From assembly GCF_002198675.1 (NCBI RefSeq), contig NZ_MWLL01000147.1, forward strand, positions 1 through 35,629: DNA of 35,629 nt, written 5' to 3'. The DNA comes from Kineosporia sp. R_H_3. Lineage in GTDB: Bacteria; Actinomycetota; Actinomycetes; Actinomycetales; Kineosporiaceae. Position numbers and translations under genes: made by a program. Below the pieces are notes generated by a model. That model did no database searches and was not told the origin of the DNA. It worked only from the letters and a program-made list of their open reading frames with translations. This document shows positions 32,568-35,629 of the stretch, piece after piece. The stretch's first letter is position 1, and every line of letters begins with the position of its first letter.

Positions 32568-34664
32568 TCAGGTGCCGCGGGCAGCCAGCCGGACGGCGAC
32601 GAGCGCGACGTCGTCCTGCGGGGTGGGGTCGACGAGCCGGGACATGATCCGGTCGCAGAGGTCCTCGAGGCCCAGCAGGTGCGTGCCCGGGACGGCGAGC
32701 AGGTCGCCGAGGCGGGCGAGCCCGTCGTCGATCGACTGCCCCCGGCGCTCCACGAGCCCGTCGGTGTAGAGCAGCACGGTCGCGCCGGGGTCGAGGACCC
32801 GGCCGTGCTCGGTCCGCGGTGCGTCCGGCAGGACACCGAGCAGGAGGTCGTTCGCGGGGGTGGCCAGCTGGGCGACCGTGCCGTCCGCGCCGACGACGAG
32901 CGGCGGCGGGTGGCCGGCGTTCGCCCAGGTGAGGACCGTGGCGGACGGCTGCGGGCCGGCCGGCGGGGAGAGCCGCGCGACGACCGCGGTCGCCGTCGTC
33001 GACAGGTCCAGGCTCGTCATGGCCCGGTCGAGGCCGCGCAGGACGTCGGCCGGCCCGGTGCTCCCGGCGGCGCCGGTGAGGGCGATCCCGCGCAGCATCG
33101 ACCGGACCTGGCCCATCGCGGCGGCGGCCTCGGTGTCGTGGCCCAGGACGTCGCCGATCGCGATGACGCTCGAGCCGTCGGACTGGAGGAAGAAGTCGTA
33201 CCAGTCGCCGCCCACCTGGGCGGACTCGGCGGCCGCGACGTACCGGACGGCGACCTGCAGGTGCTCCGGCTGGGCGGGCTCGGTGAGGAGCGAGCGCTGC
33301 AGGCCCTCGGCGAGCCGGCGCTGCCGGCGGTACAGCCGCGTGTTGTCCAGCGCCAGCCCGGCACGGCCGGCGACGTGCGCGGCGGTGACGAGGGCGTCGT
33401 CCGGGAAGGGGCCGTGCCCGGCGTCCCGGCAGAGGCTGAGGATGCCGACCGCGCCGCTCGAGCCGATGAGGGGCAGGACGACGACGGCGTCCGGCGCCAG
33501 CTGCGCCATGAGGTCCCGGGAGCGTCCGGGGCCGAGCATCCGCATGACCTCGGCTCCCGCGTCGTGCTGGATGACCTGCGGCTCGCCGCCCTCCATGGCG
33601 CCGGCGACGACGGTCAGGTCGGGCAGGTGGGGGAGCCGGGAGACGGCGTACTCCTGGACCAGCGCGGACAGCGCCGGGTCGCGGTGCGCCGAGGCGACCT
33701 CGACGAGCCCGCGCCGGGACCCGGCGATGCCCTCGTCGCCCGTCAGGGTGACGACCGCCCAGTCCGCGAGGTCGGCGACGAGCAGCCGGGCCAGCCGGCG
33801 GGCCGCCTCGCCGGGGTCCACCGTGCCGAGCAGCTGCTCCATGACGTGACCGAGGAGCCGGCCGCGGCGGGCCTCCTGGTCGGCCTGCTCCTGCAGCCGC
33901 CGGCGCGCGGTGATGTCGAGGAAGGAGACCGCGACGCCGTCGAGGTTGCGCCAGGCCCGGACCTCGTACCAGGCGTCGAGCGGGGCCGGGTAGTGGGCGT
34001 CGAACGACGTGGGCTCGCCCGTCGACATGGTGCGCCGGTAGCTCGACTCGAAGACCGAGCCGACGGCGGCCGGGAACAGGGCCCACACGACCGCGCCGAC
34101 GAGCCGCTCCCGGGCCAGCCCCAGCAGGTGCTCGGCCTCGCTGTTGACGTACGTGAACCGCCAGTCGGGGTCGAGGGTGAAGAACGCCGTCGACATCGAC
34201 TCCAGGACGCGTTCGAGCTGGACCTGGCCCTCGCGCCGCGCCGTCATGTCGTACGCGGCGCCGAGCAGGCGGGCGGCGCGGCCGTCCACGCCGGCGAGCG
34301 CCCGGCCGCGGGCGCCGAGATAGCGCACCTGCCCGTCCGGGAGCACGATGCGGTACTCGGTGTCGAGGATCCCGACGGCGTCGACGGCGGCGGCGATCTC
34401 CGCGGAGACCCGGTCGACGTCCTCCGGGTGCAGCCGGGCCGTGAACCCCGCGATCGTCTCGTCGAACGCGCCGGCCTCGTAGCCGAACATCGTCAGGAGG
34501 CGCTCGTCCCAGAGCAGCCGGCCCGTCGTGAGGTCCCAGTCGAACGTGCCGATCCCGCCGGCCTCGACGGCCAGCTCCGAGAGCACCCGACGGGCCTCGG
34601 CATCGGTCAGGGGGGCGACGGGTTCCCCCGCGGGGGAGCTCTCGTCGCGCACGTCGCTCGACAT
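32568..34664 (-). CDS. PAS-PAS-GAF-PP2C (RsbU/SpoIIE-type) serine phosphatase
   Basis: A 698-residue soluble sensor phosphatase. Two PAS domains (about 25-145 with TFDWDLTTGRLLWDE, and about 150-260 with AFFTLDPDWRFTYVNSEAEH) precede a GAF domain (about 275-445) and a SpoIIE-type PP2C domain (about 460-695). The PP2C metal motifs are intact: GGDWYDFF near 483-490, IGDVLGHD, WANAGHPPPL, LLYTDGLVERRG and PQDDVALVAVR. Such proteins dephosphorylate RsbV/SpoIIAA-like STAS proteins and so release a SigB/F-type sigma factor. The ATG at 34664 is the first in-frame codon before the conserved PAS part; GAGG lies right against it and TGGAG further up. It is the likely first gene of a unit with the STAS-like gene. 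Confidence 0.9.
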   Translation of the reverse strand: MSSDVRDESSPAGEPVAPLTDAEARRVLSELAVEAGGIGTFDWDLTTGRLLWDERLLTMFGYEAGAFDETIAGFTARLHPEDVDRVSAEIAAAVDAVGILDTEYRIVLPDGQVRYLGARGRALAGVDGRAARLLGAAYDMTARREGQVQLERVLESMSTAFFTLDPDWRFTYVNSEAEHLLGLARERLVGAVVWALFPAAVGSVFESSYRRTMSTGEPTSFDAHYPAPLDAWYEVRAWRNLDGVAVSFLDITARRRLQEQADQEARRGRLLGHVMEQLLGTVDPGEAARRLARLLVADLADWAVVTLTGDEGIAGSRRGLVEVASAHRDPALSALVQEYAVSRLPHLPDLTVVAGAMEGGEPQVIQHDAGAEVMRMLGPGRSRDLMAQLAPDAVVVLPLIGSSGAVGILSLCRDAGHGPFPDDALVTAAHVAGRAGLALDNTRLYRRQRRLAEGLQRSLLTEPAQPEHLQVAVRYVAAAESAQVGGDWYDFFLQSDGSSVIAIGDVLGHDTEAAAAMGQVRSMLRGIALTGAAGSTGPADVLRGLDRAMTSLDLSTTATAVVARLSPPAGPQPSATVLTWANAGHPPPLVVGADGTVAQLATPANDLLLGVLPDAPRTEHGRVLDPGATVLLYTDGLVERRGQSIDDGLARLGDLLAVPGTHLLGLEDLCDRIMSRLVDPTPQDDVALVAVRLAARGT

Positions 34665-34808
34665 CCTCAGCGAACTCCAGCAGTCAGGCCCACCAGGACA
34701 CGAAGTGGCGCACCGCGGCCGCCGCTGCTCGACAGGACACGTCCGTGCACACCTAACCACGCCCGGATCACCGCCGTCGACCGCCTCCCGTACACCCGGC
34801 GACGGGAC

Positions 34809-34833
34809 GTTTGGATCCGTCCGGTCGGGGTAC
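34809..34833 (+). promoter_or_regulatory. SigB/SigF-type promoter before the zinc-ribbon gene
   Basis: GTTT (34809-34812), a 15-base spacer and GGGTAC (34828-34833) match the SigB/SigF consensus GTTT-N14-17-GGGTAT/C. GTTT is rare in this GC-rich window. Transcription would start near 34841, about 50 bases before the ATG at 34891. A SigB/F-family sigma factor is encoded at 25041-25811. Confidence 0.6.
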
Positions 34834-34890
34834 TACCTGCTCCGGGCGACCGCAGACATCGGTCGCCGACGAGCGGTGGGAGAAGCCGGC

Positions 34891-35043
34891 ATGAGCGCCG
34901 TCGGCGCAGGCGGGACGTGTCCGGAGTGCGGCGCGACCCTGACCGATCTCGGGTTCGTCGACGAGGAGGCCGGTCCCCGGCTCCTCGGGTGCGCCACGTG
35001 CGGCAACGCCGTGGTGAGCACGCGGGACGAGCCCGCGGGCTGA
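34891..35043 (+). CDS. Small zinc-ribbon protein
   Basis: A 50-residue protein with two CxxC knuckles, GTCPECGATL (about 8-17) and LGCATCGNAVV (about 32-42), which together would bind one zinc ion. The spacing suits a rubredoxin-like zinc ribbon. The ATG has GGGAGAAG seven bases upstream. A SigB/F-type promoter precedes it, so stress induction is plausible. It converges on the response regulator gene, and their stop codons lie inside one perfect palindrome. No function is known. Confidence 0.65.
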   Translation: MSAVGAGGTCPECGATLTDLGFVDEEAGPRLLGCATCGNAVVSTRDEPAG

Positions 35044-35052
35044 CCGGTCAGC
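35039..35052. terminator. Perfect 14-base palindrome containing both convergent stop codons
   Basis: GCTGACCGGTCAGC holds the TGA of the zinc-ribbon gene on one strand and the TGA of the response regulator gene on the other. With no loop it is a poor RNA hairpin, so termination is uncertain; it may simply follow from both genes using the TGACCG stop context. Confidence 0.4.
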
Positions 35053-35629
35053 GGCCGGCGAGGTCGGCCGGGTCGACCAGGCGGACGCCGACGCCGCGGG
35101 CGCTGTGGAGGTAGCGGGGTTCGGCGGCGGTCTCGCCGAGCTTGCGGCGCAGCCAGGAGAGGTGGACGTCGACGGTGCGGTCGCCGCCGCCGTAGGGCTG
35201 GCGCCAGACCTCGGCGAGCAGGTCGCGTTTGGTGACGACCTCGCCGGCGCGTTGGGCGAGGGCGAGCAGGAGGTCGAACTCCTTGCGGGAGAGCTCGAGG
35301 GTGCGGGTGTCGAGGGTGGCGGTGCGGGTGCGGGCGTCGACGACGAGGCCGCCGACGGTGATGGGGGCGTCGGTGCGGGCGTTGCCGCTGCGGCGCAGGA
35401 CGGCGCGGATGCGGGCGTCGAGGTGGTCGGCGCCGAAGGGTTTGACGACGAAGTCGTCGGCGCCGGCGTCGAGGGCCTTGACGACGTCGGCGTCGTCCTC
35501 GCGGGCGGTGACGATGATGACGGGGACGTCGCTGACGGAGCGGAGCATGGGCAGGACCTGGAGGCCGTCGACGTCGGGCAGGCCGAGGTCGAGCAGGACG
35601 ACGTCGGGGCGGTCGTCGATGACCGCCTG
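35048..35629 (-). CDS. OmpR/PhoB-family response regulator, N-terminus beyond window
   Basis: The last 193 residues of a winged-helix response regulator; the gene continues past 35629. Visible are the phospho-acceptor region DVVLLDLGLPDVDG, the switch residue in VIIVTAREDD, the lysine in DDFVVKPFG, and the C-terminal Trans_reg_C domain with LSRKEFDLLLALAQRAGEVV, DRTVDVHLSWLRRKLGE and YLHSARGVGVRLV. It resembles the KdpE/PhoB type but the target is unknown. Codon use stands out: Arg is almost always CGC, Ala GCC and Pro CCC, with AAA and GAA present, whereas neighbours prefer CGG, GCG and CCG. The missing N-terminus should contain the acidic pair. Confidence 0.9.
   Translation of the reverse strand, partial: QAVIDDRPDVVLLDLGLPDVDGLQVLPMLRSVSDVPVIIVTAREDDADVVKALDAGADDFVVKPFGADHLDARIRAVLRRSGNARTDAPITVGGLVVDARTRTATLDTRTLELSRKEFDLLLALAQRAGEVVTKRDLLAEVWRQPYGGGDRTVDVHLSWLRRKLGETAAEPRYLHSARGVGVRLVDPADLAGR

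Noticed and set aside
34528-34890. Longer form of the zinc-ribbon protein starting at 34528
   Set aside because: The extra part overlaps the phosphatase gene on the other strand and the promoter, and is low-complexity. The ATG at 34891 has a good ribosome binding site.

Overview
The window is very GC-rich, tightly packed DNA with GTG starts, ATGA/GTGA stop-start overlaps and strongly GC-ending codons. Together with DosR/DosS-type, SigB/F-type and actinobacterial NarGHJI proteins this points to an actinomycete. The methyl-accepting chemotaxis protein suggests a motile lineage such as the Kineosporiales or motile Micrococcales, but the genus cannot be settled from the sequence. I see no rRNA, tRNA, CRISPR array, insertion sequence or phage gene, and no gene-free stretch longer than 300 bases.

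Region 1 (1-14446) is a nitrate-respiration and dormancy island. A divergent pair leads off: a minus-strand operon (flavin-binding PPOX protein, YwiC-like membrane protein, then probably a wax ester/triacylglycerol synthase cut by the window edge) and a DevR/DosR response regulator on the plus strand. The matching DevS/DosS kinase, with the haem-ligand histidine conserved, converges on devR. Next on the minus strand come a DUF2249 protein and two overlapping nitrate/nitrite transporters (NarK2 and NarK1 types). narGHJI runs divergently from them. Candidate DosR boxes lie in both divergent intergenic regions. devR and devS share a 14-base element, including a TAGCAT -10 hexamer, directly in front of their start codons, which suggests leaderless mRNAs.

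Region 2 (14453-23131) holds a chemoreceptor and then a LacI-controlled catabolic locus. Its genes encode an RbsB-like lipoprotein, a single-domain ABC ATPase, an RbsC-like permease, a phosphotriesterase-family hydrolase, a glutamine-amidotransferase-like protein with no visible nucleophile cysteine, a nucleoside hydrolase and a convergent LacI regulator. A perfect LacI-type operator sits just before the first gene. No ribokinase or other sugar kinase is present and the substrate is unknown. This is the best candidate in the window for an undescribed pathway.

Region 3 (23174-28835) is a mixed metabolic stretch: an enoyl-CoA hydratase, a D-2-hydroxyacid dehydrogenase, a SigB/F-family sigma factor, cobyric acid synthase, a small cysteine-containing protein and a luciferase-like monooxygenase.

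Region 4 (29031-35629) is about signalling: a membrane GGDEF-EAL protein, a GNAT-like protein overlapping it tail to tail, a STAS-like small protein, a PAS-PAS-GAF-PP2C phosphatase, a 50-residue zinc ribbon behind a SigB/F-type promoter, and an OmpR-family regulator cut by the right edge. The sigma factor, the RsbU-like phosphatase and the SigB/F-type promoter suggest a general stress circuit, but no RsbW or clear RsbV is present.
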